Origin: SHLJ01 sp041618535
GTDB taxonomy: Bacteria > Bacteroidota > Bacteroidia > Flavobacteriales > Flavobacteriaceae
Length of the DNA stretch: 27,071 bases
Assembly: GCA_041618535.1 (NCBI GenBank)
Contig: JBFKFP010000018.1
Location: 1 to 27,071, forward strand
Reading direction: 5' to 3'
Shown: one piece after another, positions 7,506 to 14,403 of the stretch
Position numbering within the stretch: the first letter of the stretch is position 1
How the letters are laid out: each line of letters opens with the position of its first letter
Position numbers and translations under genes: made by a program
The notes under the pieces: generated by a model
Told to the model about the DNA's origin: nothing
Seen by the model: the letters and a program-made list of their open reading frames with translations, nothing else
The model's database searches: none

Positions 7506-8174
7506 TCAAAACAACAAAAAAGCAGATAAAGTAATAAAGCTGGGGTTGCCTTTGAAGTCATTTCCTTGCCCCAGCTCATTAAGATTATCCAGGGAATTGA
7601 GTAGTCCGTAGATATACTGAGCCCTCAGTTTTATAGGGCCTGCCCCCGCAGAAACACCTGCCATCCCATTCAGGTTAAAGTTATTAATATCCGAGATCTC
7701 CTTGGCCATCAGGGACTCATAATCGTTTAGAAAATAGTTCTCTTTTGAGTTTTCGCTCACTTCTAAATCGCTGTTATAGGCCAATTGGGGGCCTATATCT
7801 AGTGTAAGATAAGACCCGATCAGGTTGATGTGAAATACCAGCCCTGCCTGAACACTGAAAACTTCATACTCTATCCATTCATTGCCGGCCACATCATCTG
7901 AAATCCTTCCATCGATATCAAAATTGTTTTTAAGAACCTGGAAATTGTAGCTGACATCATACCATTTATGCGGAAGGGGCGCGCCAATGCCCGCAGAGAT
8001 GACAAAACCCGACCCTTTTTTGGTTTCGAAATTGTCGGTGACCATATCGAAATAGGACATCCCGCCGCCAAGCATGAAGGCGTTTTTAATCTCGTAGTTT
8101 TTAGGTTGTGCTGTCAGGCATGTAACAAATGATGTAATGAAGAATACTAATAAGGGTAGAGACCGTATTTGCAT
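7506..8174 (-). CDS. Outer-membrane beta-barrel protein (PorT-like), function unknown
   Basis: A 222-residue secreted protein. The signal peptide MQIRSLPLLVFFITSFVTCLTA is followed by QPKNYE. Alternating amphipathic strands run throughout (GSGFVISAGIGAPL, YEVFSVQAGLVFHIN, SYLTLDIGPQLAYNS, GPIKLRAQYIYGLLNS), and the chain ends in a barrel-type aromatic terminus, SAFLLF. These features are typical of small 8-strand outer-membrane barrels of Bacteroidota. The open frame extends to an ATG at 8198, but the -7 element at 8196-8203 covers that codon. The ATG at 8174, which directly begins the signal peptide, is therefore the likely start. I cannot name a function. Confidence 0.8.
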   Translation of the reverse strand: MQIRSLPLLVFFITSFVTCLTAQPKNYEIKNAFMLGGGMSYFDMVTDNFETKKGSGFVISAGIGAPLPHKWYDVSYNFQVLKNNFDIDGRISDDVAGNEWIEYEVFSVQAGLVFHINLIGSYLTLDIGPQLAYNSDLEVSENSKENYFLNDYESLMAKEISDINNFNLNGMAGVSAGAGPIKLRAQYIYGLLNSLDNLNELGQGNDFKGNPSFITLSAFLLF

Positions 8175-8195
8175 GATAATTTGGTGTGATTGCAG

Positions 8196-8203
8196 CAAAT
8201 ATA
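8196..8203 (-). promoter_or_regulatory. Promoter of the beta-barrel gene (TATATTTG)
   Basis: Perfect TAnnTTTG on the minus strand, 21 nt before the ATG at 8174. It overlaps an upstream in-frame ATG at 8198, which therefore cannot be on the transcript. It lies in the divergent region shared with the SPFH gene. Confidence 0.6.
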
Positions 8204-8248
8204 ACTTAATTTAGTAGAGATTATTTTTCTAACCTTTTAATTTCAGAT

Positions 8249-9178
8249 ATGAGTATTTATTTAATCCCTGTAATTTTTATAGGGTTGATTATTTTCGTCT
8301 CGGCCTTTTTCATCGTGAAGCAGCAGAAGGCGGCCATCATTGAACGATTTGGTAAATTTCACAGTATCCGGCACTCAGGACTACATCTTAAAATTCCCTT
8401 GGTTGACAGGATAGCTGGTAAGCTCAGTTTAAAGATCACTCAGCTTGACGTCATAGTTGAAACCAAAACACTGGATGATGTATTTGTCAGGCTAAAGGTC
8501 TCCGTGCAGTATAAGGTGATAAGGGACAAAGTTTATGACGCTTTTTACAAACTAGACTATCCGCACGACCAGATCACCAGCTATGTTTTTGACGTGGTTA
8601 GAGCTGAGGTTCCGAAAATGAAGCTTGATGATGTTTTTGTCAAAAAGGACGATATCGCAATTGCCGTCAAATCGGAACTCAATGATGCTATGCTTGATTA
8701 TGGATACGACATAATCAAAACCCTGGTCACCGATATCGATCCGGATTCCCAGGTAAAAGCAGCAATGAACCGTATCAACGCAGCAGAACGGGAAAAAATA
8801 GCCGCTCAGTACGAGGGTGACGCTGCCAGGATCCTTATCGTAGAAAAGGCTAAGGCCGAGGCCGAGAGCAAGCGTCTCCAGGGTCAGGGAATAGCAGACC
8901 AGCGCAGGGAGATAGCCCGTGGACTGGAAGAGTCTGTAGAAGTTCTTAACCGTGTAGGGATCAATTCGCAAGAAGCGTCTGCATTAATAGTGGTAACTCA
9001 ACACTATGATACCCTTCAGTCTATAGGGGAAGAGACCAACAGCAACCTGATTTTACTGCCTAATTCGCCACAGGCCGGCAGTGATATGCTGAACAATATG
9101 GTTGCAAGCTTTGCAGCGAGTAACCAAATTGGTGAAGCCATGAAAAGGCATACAAATAAAAAATCAGAAAAGGATTGA
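8249..9178 (+). CDS. SPFH/band-7 (stomatin-like, QmcA-type) membrane scaffold protein
   Basis: A 309-residue SPFH-domain protein. An N-terminal membrane helix (residues 3-23, IPVIFIGLIIFVSAFFIV) is followed by the band-7 domain (about 24-190), with QQKAAIIERFGKF near its start and the typical VRAEVPKMKLDDVF and IxDIDPDxxVxxAMNxINAAEREKIAA segments. An Ala/Glu-rich coiled coil covers about 175-230 (AEAESKRLQGQGIADQRREIARG). Such proteins oligomerise into membrane microdomain scaffolds and often regulate FtsH-like proteases. No NfeD partner lies next to it, which argues for the QmcA/stomatin branch over the NfeD-linked one. It is monocistronic: a divergent gene precedes it and a strong bidirectional terminator follows. 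A near-consensus -7 element (TATTTTTC, 8222-8229) precedes it. Confidence 0.93.
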   Translation: MSIYLIPVIFIGLIIFVSAFFIVKQQKAAIIERFGKFHSIRHSGLHLKIPLVDRIAGKLSLKITQLDVIVETKTLDDVFVRLKVSVQYKVIRDKVYDAFYKLDYPHDQITSYVFDVVRAEVPKMKLDDVFVKKDDIAIAVKSELNDAMLDYGYDIIKTLVTDIDPDSQVKAAMNRINAAEREKIAAQYEGDAARILIVEKAKAEAESKRLQGQGIADQRREIARGLEESVEVLNRVGINSQEASALIVVTQHYDTLQSIGEETNSNLILLPNSPQAGSDMLNNMVASFAASNQIGEAMKRHTNKKSEKD

Positions 9179-9213
9179 TCTTGTTCAGATTGTTTTTTGA
9201 CTGATTACAAAGC

Positions 9214-9245
9214 AAAACCCCGAAGGTAAAGCCTCGGGGTTTTTT
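9214..9245. terminator. Bidirectional intrinsic terminator
   Basis: AAAACCCCGA (9214-9223) pairs with TCGGGGTTTT (9234-9243), giving a 10-bp stem, GC-rich in the middle, with a further GG/CC pairing at the top and a T tract to 9245. The A run on the other side makes it work on both strands. It serves the SPFH gene from the left and glnS from the right. Confidence 0.92.
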
Positions 9246-9267
9246 ACTGTTGATTTTATAATCTGAG

Positions 9268-10959
9268 TCAATTGTTCTTTTTAGACCAGGTGTCCCTTAA
9301 TCCAACCGTTTTATTGAAAACCGGCTTATCTTCTGAAGAGTCTTTGTCTACACAGAAGTATCCCAGTCTTTGAAACTGGAATCTATCTCCTGCTGAAACC
9401 GATTTCAGCCCTGGCTCGACATAGGCGTTGACCACTTTAAGTGAATCAGGGTTGAGGTAATCCATAAAATCTTTGTCTTTGTGACCATCAGGGGCCTCAT
9501 CACTGAAAAGCCGATCATAAACCCTGACCTCAACGGGAATGGCATGTTTGATCGATACCCAGTGAAGGGTTCCTTTTACTTTTCTCATGCTTTCCTCCGT
9601 GCCGCTTCCTGATTTGCTTTTAGGATCAAATGAACAATGAATCGCGGTTATATTACCCTGCTCGTCCTTTTCAACGCTTTCGCCCTTGATGATGTAGGCA
9701 TTCTTAAGTCTGACTTCCTTTCCGAGGGTGAGCCTGAAGTATTTCCTGTTAGCTTCTTCCCTGAAATCCTCTCTTTCTATATAAAGTTCTTTACTGAACG
9801 GAACCTTCCTGCTTCCCGCAGATTCATCTTCCGGATTGTTTTCAGCGTCAAGCCATTCCTCCTCATTCTCCGGGTAATTATCGATCACCAGTTTCACCGG
9901 GTTAAGAACGGCCATAACCCTGTTGGCGCTTTTGTTAAGGTCTTCCCTGATACAGAATTCAAGAAGAGAGACATCAATTACATTGTCCCTTTTAGCAACT
10001 CCGGCTGTCTCCACAAATTTCCTCAATGACACCGGTGTATAGCCTCTTCGCCTTAGGCCTGAGATAGTAGGCATCCTGGGGTCGTCCCAGCCAGATACTA
10101 TTCCCTCTTCAACCAGTTTCAGCAATTTCCTTTTGCTCATTATGGTATAGCTGAGATTCAGCCTGGCAAACTCCCTTTGTTTAGGGGGAAGCGGGAGCCT
10201 GTCCTTGGCAATGTCATATACATGATCCCTAAACCAGTTGTAGAGCTTCCGGTGAGGCTTGAACTCCAGGGAGCATAGCGAATGTGATATCTGCTCAATA
10301 TAATCGCTCTCTCCGTGGGTCCAGTCGTACATAGGATAAATGCACCATTCATTTCCCGTTCTGTGGTGATGGGCGTGAAGCACTCGGTACATAATAGGAT
10401 CACGCATCAGCATATTGGGGTCGGCCATATCGATCTTTGCCCTGAGTACATGTTCCCCCGCCTTGAACTCACCGTTCTTCATGCGCAGGAACAGGTCAAG
10501 GTTTTCCTTGATTGACCGATTCCTGAACGGGCTGTTCTTTCCGGGTTCAGTTGGCGTTCCTTTTTGTTCAGCGATCTGCTCTGAAGTCTGGCTGTCGACA
10601 TAGGCATGTCCGTCTTCGATCAATTTAACGGCCCAGTCATACAGTTGCTGAAAATAATCGGAAGCATAGAGTTCCTTGTCCCACTTATAGCCCAGCCAGG
10701 AAATGTCCTCTTTTATGGCATGTACATATTCAGCTTCTTCTTTGATAGGATTTGTGTCGTCAAACCTGAGGTTAACCGGGGCGTTATATTTTTCTCCAAG
10801 GCCAAAGCTAATACCGATTGCTTTGGTATGGCCTATATGAAGATAACCGTTGGGCTCAGGCGGAAAACGGAAGCGCAATTTTTCCCTGGGCAATCCGTTC
10901 GCCAGGTCCTCCTCTATAATCTGTTCTAAAAAATTCAGCGGCTTGTACTCTTCTGCCAT
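9268..10959 (-). CDS. glnS: Glutamine--tRNA ligase
   Basis: Class I synthetase that charges tRNA-Gln directly. The N-terminus carries FRFPPEPNGYLHIGHTKA with HIGH at 41-44; RFDDTNP follows. The KMSKS counterpart is IMSKR at 273-277. DDPRMPTISGLRRRGYTP marks the GlnRS connective region, and the C-terminal beta-barrel anticodon-binding part contains LHWVS and DRLFSDEAPD. At 563 residues it has the usual length. The gene is monocistronic, with a perfect -7 element upstream and the shared terminator downstream. GlnRS was acquired by bacteria from eukaryotes, and Bacteroidota commonly carry it, so its presence is not unusual. Confidence 0.98.
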   Translation of the reverse strand: MAEEYKPLNFLEQIIEEDLANGLPREKLRFRFPPEPNGYLHIGHTKAIGISFGLGEKYNAPVNLRFDDTNPIKEEAEYVHAIKEDISWLGYKWDKELYASDYFQQLYDWAVKLIEDGHAYVDSQTSEQIAEQKGTPTEPGKNSPFRNRSIKENLDLFLRMKNGEFKAGEHVLRAKIDMADPNMLMRDPIMYRVLHAHHHRTGNEWCIYPMYDWTHGESDYIEQISHSLCSLEFKPHRKLYNWFRDHVYDIAKDRLPLPPKQREFARLNLSYTIMSKRKLLKLVEEGIVSGWDDPRMPTISGLRRRGYTPVSLRKFVETAGVAKRDNVIDVSLLEFCIREDLNKSANRVMAVLNPVKLVIDNYPENEEEWLDAENNPEDESAGSRKVPFSKELYIEREDFREEANRKYFRLTLGKEVRLKNAYIIKGESVEKDEQGNITAIHCSFDPKSKSGSGTEESMRKVKGTLHWVSIKHAIPVEVRVYDRLFSDEAPDGHKDKDFMDYLNPDSLKVVNAYVEPGLKSVSAGDRFQFQRLGYFCVDKDSSEDKPVFNKTVGLRDTWSKKNN

Positions 10960-10987
10960 TGGAATTATTATTGAATTTATTAAGTGC

Positions 10988-10995
10988 CAAAATTA
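10988..10995 (-). promoter_or_regulatory. glnS promoter -7 element (TAATTTTG)
   Basis: Perfect TAnnTTTG on the minus strand, 28 nt before the glnS ATG, in the region divergent from the zinc-ribbon gene. No clear -33 element is seen. Confidence 0.6.
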
Positions 10996-11057
10996 CGTAA
11001 TTATCGCTTCTTCAGGGGGAAACTTGATCCATAATGATTAATTTTAAAAAAAATTTA

Positions 11058-11267
11058 ATGGAACATCATAATTACAAATGCCCCAAATGCAATAACAGGA
11101 CCTATGCTGTGGGGCAAATGCGGGCTACCGGAGGTACGCTTTCCAAGATCTTCGATGTGCAAAGCCAGAAATTCACATCTGTCACCTGCGAGCGTTGTAG
11201 TTACACCGAATTCTACAAAGCAAAGACCAGTGCCCTGTCCAATATATTTGATCTGTTTACAAACTGA
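11058..11267 (+). CDS. Small zinc-ribbon protein (DUF2082 type)
   Basis: A 69-residue protein built around one zinc ribbon. YKCPKC and TCERC give two CxxC knuckles. The interior reads GQMRATGGTLSKIFDVQSQKF and the end has YTEFYKAKTS, the conserved pattern of DUF2082 predicted nucleic-acid-binding Zn-ribbon proteins. An in-frame ATG at 11034 would add INFKKNL; I prefer 11058 (MEHHNYKCPKC) because relatives begin close to the first knuckle, but the longer form cannot be excluded. Its TGA shares its last base with the folB ATG, so the two are probably translationally coupled. Function is unknown. Confidence 0.8.
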   Translation: MEHHNYKCPKCNNRTYAVGQMRATGGTLSKIFDVQSQKFTSVTCERCSYTEFYKAKTSALSNIFDLFTN

Positions 11268-11635
11268 TGGGAATAGTTAGGGTAGAAAACATCAGGGTTT
11301 TCGCTTATCATGGCTGCCTGAGGGAAGAGAAAAAAATCGGGAGTGATTACAGTGTGGATATCGAGGTTAAGGCCAACCTGCAGAAGTCTGCAGAGACCGA
11401 TCTTCTCAGGGATACAGTTGATTACGTCTTGCTTAACCGGATTACCAAGGAAGAGATGCTAAAGCCTACGCACCTGTTAGAGACAGTCGCCAAACGGATA
11501 CTTGTCCGAATCCTGAATGAAGAGCCACGAGTTCAAAAAGCAACTGTCTGGGTAAGCAAGTTAAATCCGCCAATTGGAGGTGATGTTGAGCAGGTAACCA
11601 TAAAAATGACCGAAAAACGAAAAAAGAAGGACTGA
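11267..11635 (+). CDS. folB: Dihydroneopterin aldolase
   Basis: Cytosolic enzyme of folate synthesis that cleaves 7,8-dihydroneopterin to 6-hydroxymethyl-7,8-dihydropterin and glycolaldehyde. The 122-residue product matches the family length and pattern: VENIRVFAYHGCLREEKKIG at the start, DTVDYVLL (the Tyr after VD is the conserved pterin-site Tyr), HLLETVAKRIL, and KLNPPIGGDVEQVTI containing the conserved Lys-Pro-pro segment. It overlaps the zinc-ribbon gene by one base (TGATG). A tRNA-Cys gene with its own promoter follows 44 nt later. Confidence 0.96.
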   Translation: MGIVRVENIRVFAYHGCLREEKKIGSDYSVDIEVKANLQKSAETDLLRDTVDYVLLNRITKEEMLKPTHLLETVAKRILVRILNEEPRVQKATVWVSKLNPPIGGDVEQVTIKMTEKRKKKD

Positions 11636-11659
11636 ATGGGGATTAACTTATAAATTTTT

Positions 11660-11667
11660 TACATTTG
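11660..11667 (+). promoter_or_regulatory. tRNA-Cys promoter -7 element (TACATTTG)
   Basis: Perfect TAnnTTTG ending 12 nt before the mature tRNA 5' end, leaving a very short leader for RNase P to remove. The tRNA can therefore be made independently of folB. Confidence 0.6.
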
Positions 11668-11679
11668 CTGTCCTTACAG

Positions 11680-11750
11680 GGCGTCTTGGCCGAGTGGCTA
11701 GGCAGAGGTCTGCAAAACCTTTTACAGCGGTTCGAATCCGCTAGACGCCT
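11680..11750 (+). tRNA. tRNA-Cys (GCA)
   Basis: A full cloverleaf is visible. The acceptor arm GGCGTCT pairs with AGACGCC, the anticodon loop CTGCAAA carries GCA, and the T arm is AGCGG-TTCGAAT-CCGCT. The discriminator base is T, as expected for tRNA-Cys. The CCA end is not encoded and must be added by the nucleotidyltransferase. Length is 71 nt. Confidence 0.96.
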
Positions 11751-11760
11751 CTAGAAAATT

Positions 11761-11795
11761 AAGACACCTGAAATCAATTCATGGTGTCTTTTTTT
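11761..11795 (+). terminator. tRNA-Cys terminator overlapping the LysE-family gene end
   Basis: AAGACACC (11761-11768) pairs perfectly with GGTGTCTT (11783-11790) around a 14-nt loop, followed by a T tract to 11795. It starts 11 nt after the tRNA. The loop contains the stop codon of the minus-strand LysE-family gene, and the right arm plus T tract encode its last codons (KKDTM). Confidence 0.85.
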
Positions 11796-12487
11796 GTGAC
11801 CGTTTTGTCTTTGATGGGATTGATCTTCTCAATTCTGTCCTTGATCATCTCTTTCTCCTCTGGAAAAAACCCCTGTACAAGAAGCAAAACCCCGAATCCT
11901 AATATCACTATGGCGATGATCCTTTTTGTTTTAAATATAAGTCGCGGGGTCAGCTTGTTCTTAAGGCGCTTAGCTGCGGCAATCTTCAATAAATCAACCA
12001 GGAAGTATACTATAAGCATTGTACTTATAAAGACAAGTAGGCCATTTTCAGAAGATGTAAGAGATGTTCCTATTACAATGAACCCCAGCCAGCCCAGTAA
12101 TACGCCTATGTTGATGAAATTCAGCAAAAATCCCTTGACAAAAATCTTTCCAAAGTTCTTCTTGATTTCTACCCGGTGGTATTCCCTTACTATTGCCCTG
12201 AAAGAACGGGACGTTTTAATGAATGCGATTACCCCGTAAACCACCAGGATTATCCCTCCAAAAATCAGGAAATTAGGGTCTTGCTTGACCTTAACTAAAA
12301 TTTTATTCGTGCTAAAAAAAGCGATCGCAATAAAAATAATATCGGCAAGGATTACTCCCAGGTCGAATATTAAAGCACTTTTGAACCCCTTGGTTGCACT
12401 GGTTTCCAGTAGTACGAAAAAAACTGGTCCGATAGTAAAGGCCAGGATGAGTCCGAATGGAATAGCCGTTAAAACATCATCGATCAT
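11774..12487 (-). CDS. LysE-family amino-acid or metabolite exporter
   Basis: A 237-residue inner-membrane protein of the LysE/RhtB superfamily. Its N-terminus, IPFGLILAFTIGPVFFVLLETSATKGFKSA, has the conserved GPxFF...G(F)xxA pattern. About six hydrophobic helices follow (roughly 7-27, 38-58, 74-92, 117-140, 147-165, 190-208), then a short charged cytoplasmic tail rich in Lys and Asp. Relatives export lysine, threonine, homoserine and similar compounds; the substrate here cannot be read from sequence. It has its own perfect -7 element (12506-12513) and lies last in a minus-strand run that starts at rnr. Confidence 0.9.
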   Translation of the reverse strand: MIDDVLTAIPFGLILAFTIGPVFFVLLETSATKGFKSALIFDLGVILADIIFIAIAFFSTNKILVKVKQDPNFLIFGGIILVVYGVIAFIKTSRSFRAIVREYHRVEIKKNFGKIFVKGFLLNFINIGVLLGWLGFIVIGTSLTSSENGLLVFISTMLIVYFLVDLLKIAAAKRLKNKLTPRLIFKTKRIIAIVILGFGVLLLVQGFFPEEKEMIKDRIEKINPIKDKTVTKKDTMN

Positions 12488-12505
12488 TTATTGGTGGGCT
12501 TTCCA

Positions 12506-12513
12506 CAAAATTA
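12506..12513 (-). promoter_or_regulatory. Promoter of the LysE-family gene (TAATTTTG)
   Basis: Perfect TAnnTTTG on the minus strand, 18 nt before the ATG at 12487. It suggests a very short leader and transcription independent of the upstream head-GIN gene. Confidence 0.55.
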
Positions 12514-12533
12514 GGAAAAGATAATTACGAAGG

Positions 12534-13208
12534 TTAATCCATGCGTTTTATTCGGCCACCAAGGGCTGTATCCTCATTTACGGTGTTGGGGTCGCCATAG
12601 ATATATACGTCTCCACCGGCCCGGATTTTAACCTCAAGTAATTCCGATACATAAATATTTGCTTCCCCGCCAGCCTTGATAGTTACCTTGGCAGTCACAG
12701 ATTTTAACTCCTTGCCTTTAAATATTCCGCCAGTATTAATCCTGGTGTCCTGGTTATTGGCCCTTCCTGAAATTTCGAGAACTCCACCTGTCACCGCACG
12801 AATTTCGGCTTGTTTAACCTCTATGGGAAGTTTGACCCTGCTGCCTTCCTGTGATTTCAGTTCTATTTCATACTGTTTGATAGTGTCCGCGGAGAACACA
12901 TATGCGCCTTCATTCGCGTCGATAACATCTACCTTGGTATAATACAGTTTTATAAAGGTTTCATTACCATCAAAAATCTCGTCAATATTCATCCTGATTT
13001 TCAATTTTCCGTTCTTGTTGACCACTACAACATCGGAAGCATTCTTTCCGCTTATATCAACCCGGTTCTCATCAGAGCGGATCATTTCAACATTGATTAG
13101 ATCATACACTTTTAATTCTGTAAACTCGCCCACTGTCTTGGAAATCGTTTTTTGACCAAAACAATTTAATCCTATAAGAAAAATAAATACAGTTACTACT
13201 TGTTTCAT
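12534..13208 (-). CDS. Head-GIN (DUF2807) envelope protein
   Basis: A 224-residue secreted protein. The signal peptide MKQVVTVFIFLIGLNCFG ends before Q19. The rest is a right-handed beta-helix-like repeat of short strands: VGEFTELKVYDLINVEMIRSD, then GKLKIRM, EIELKSQEGSRVKLP, AEIRAVTGGVLEISG, VTIKAGGEANIYV and VKIRAGGDVYIYGDP. This is the pattern of the head-GIN domain, widespread in Bacteroidota and probably a surface or periplasmic binding or adhesion module. No catalytic residues can be pointed to. It follows the acyltransferase gene after 32 nt on the same strand and is probably co-transcribed with it. Confidence 0.85.
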   Translation of the reverse strand: MKQVVTVFIFLIGLNCFGQKTISKTVGEFTELKVYDLINVEMIRSDENRVDISGKNASDVVVVNKNGKLKIRMNIDEIFDGNETFIKLYYTKVDVIDANEGAYVFSADTIKQYEIELKSQEGSRVKLPIEVKQAEIRAVTGGVLEISGRANNQDTRINTGGIFKGKELKSVTAKVTIKAGGEANIYVSELLEVKIRAGGDVYIYGDPNTVNEDTALGGRIKRMD

Positions 13209-13240
13209 CGTTTTTTGATTTTCAGGATTTTATAATTTAT

Positions 13241-14347
13241 TTATTTCGATTTAACTCCAAATAAAGGTCTTAGCCAGGCTGTGCGCCTGATCAGAAACTC
13301 ATACAATAACCAGGATACACCAAAGGTTCCTATCAGCATTATAACAAATTTCACGCTGTAGTGCATGGGTTGGTTCATCAAGTAATAGCCCAAGATTATG
13401 GTGATTGTCTGGTGAAGGATGTAAAATGGATAAACCGCTTTATTCCTATATTTTACAACCTTTCCTTCCTTGTTCAGATATCTTGCACAAAACCCAAAGA
13501 TAACCAGCATCCAACTCCATAGATTCAGGATCTTCAGAGTAGGGATAAATACTGAGCTGTCCACATTAAACCAAAACCACAGCAGGCCCGGAAAGGAAAC
13601 AAGACCAATGATCATTGCCTTCCATTTTATACGTTCTGCTGCCACCCAGAAAGTCTCTCCTGTTCCGACCAGAATGAACCCATATAAGAATAAGAATGAA
13701 TACAGGGTCAGGGCATACCAATCTCCAATAAGCGCATGAGTAACCGGAAACAAGGGTTCCATAAAAGCTTCTATAAAGAACAAAGGAATAGTAAACAAAT
13801 AAAGGTTGAACGGAGAGCGTGACAGGCGGGTGTTCATCCATTTAATAAAGCTGTTTTCCGGATTTCGCCATTTCAGGAATAAAGGAGTAGCCAGCAAAGA
13901 CATAATGAGAAGGTAGGGCAGGAACCATAAATGATGCCAGCTGAAGTTTCCGCCGGGATAAATGCCTTCAAAAAAATGAGGATAAAACTCGAAATAACTG
14001 CCCAGAAATTGTCCATTGGCCAATCTCTCAATATAAATTTGAGGTGGTATAATCAATAAAATCCCAGCCACCAAAGGAATGAACAGGCGCTTAAATCGTT
14101 CGCTCATATATTGTTTGCCGGAACGGAACGACATTGCGAACCTGGTGCCCATGCCAGAAACCACAAATAGAATTGGCAAACGCCACTGGTTGACGAATGC
14201 CATAGGATAACGAATCCAATTCACTATTTCATCATTCTTGATGTGCCAGTCCCACGGCACGAAGAACATGCCCACGTGATAAATTATCAGGATATCGAAC
14301 ACCAATACCCTTATCCAGTCTATGTCGTAACGTCTAACTTTAGCCAT
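13241..14347 (-). CDS. Membrane acyltransferase (acyltransferase-3 / OpgC-like)
   Basis: A 368-residue polytopic membrane protein of the acyltransferase-3 family, whose members transfer acetyl, succinyl or other acyl groups to sugars of surface polysaccharides or glucans. The N-terminus RRYDIDWIRVLVFDILIIYHVGMFF has the family's (R)xxxxDWxR motif and the conserved His (H24). WRLPILFVVSGMGTRFA and RFKRLFIPLVAGI follow, and about ten hydrophobic helices fill the protein. The layout resembles glucan modification protein OpgC/MdoC more than O-antigen OafA, since there is no SGNH domain. The acceptor is unknown. It lies 56 nt downstream of rnr and 32 nt upstream of the head-GIN gene. No clear promoter of its own is seen. 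Confidence 0.88.
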   Translation of the reverse strand: MAKVRRYDIDWIRVLVFDILIIYHVGMFFVPWDWHIKNDEIVNWIRYPMAFVNQWRLPILFVVSGMGTRFAMSFRSGKQYMSERFKRLFIPLVAGILLIIPPQIYIERLANGQFLGSYFEFYPHFFEGIYPGGNFSWHHLWFLPYLLIMSLLATPLFLKWRNPENSFIKWMNTRLSRSPFNLYLFTIPLFFIEAFMEPLFPVTHALIGDWYALTLYSFLFLYGFILVGTGETFWVAAERIKWKAMIIGLVSFPGLLWFWFNVDSSVFIPTLKILNLWSWMLVIFGFCARYLNKEGKVVKYRNKAVYPFYILHQTITIILGYYLMNQPMHYSVKFVIMLIGTFGVSWLLYEFLIRRTAWLRPLFGVKSK

Positions 14348-14403
14348 CTGATCGTGTAATAGAAGATGGTTTTAATTTTTTGGTGTTACAAATTCGGATA
14401 AAT

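Noticed and set aside
8552..8971. 139-codon minus-strand frame opposite the SPFH gene
   Set aside because: Antisense to the well-supported SPFH coding sequence, with no promoter and no family resemblance.
9637..10029. 130-codon plus-strand frame opposite glnS
   Set aside because: Shadow of glnS codons; no signal, domain or promoter.
11781..12239. 152-codon plus-strand frame opposite the LysE-family gene
   Set aside because: Antisense to a clear LysE-family protein; composition is that of a reversed membrane protein and no domain is recognised.
14266..14281. Second CACGTG core (in cccacgtgat) as another parS
   Set aside because: It lies inside the acyltransferase gene and its flanks match the parS arms at only a few positions.
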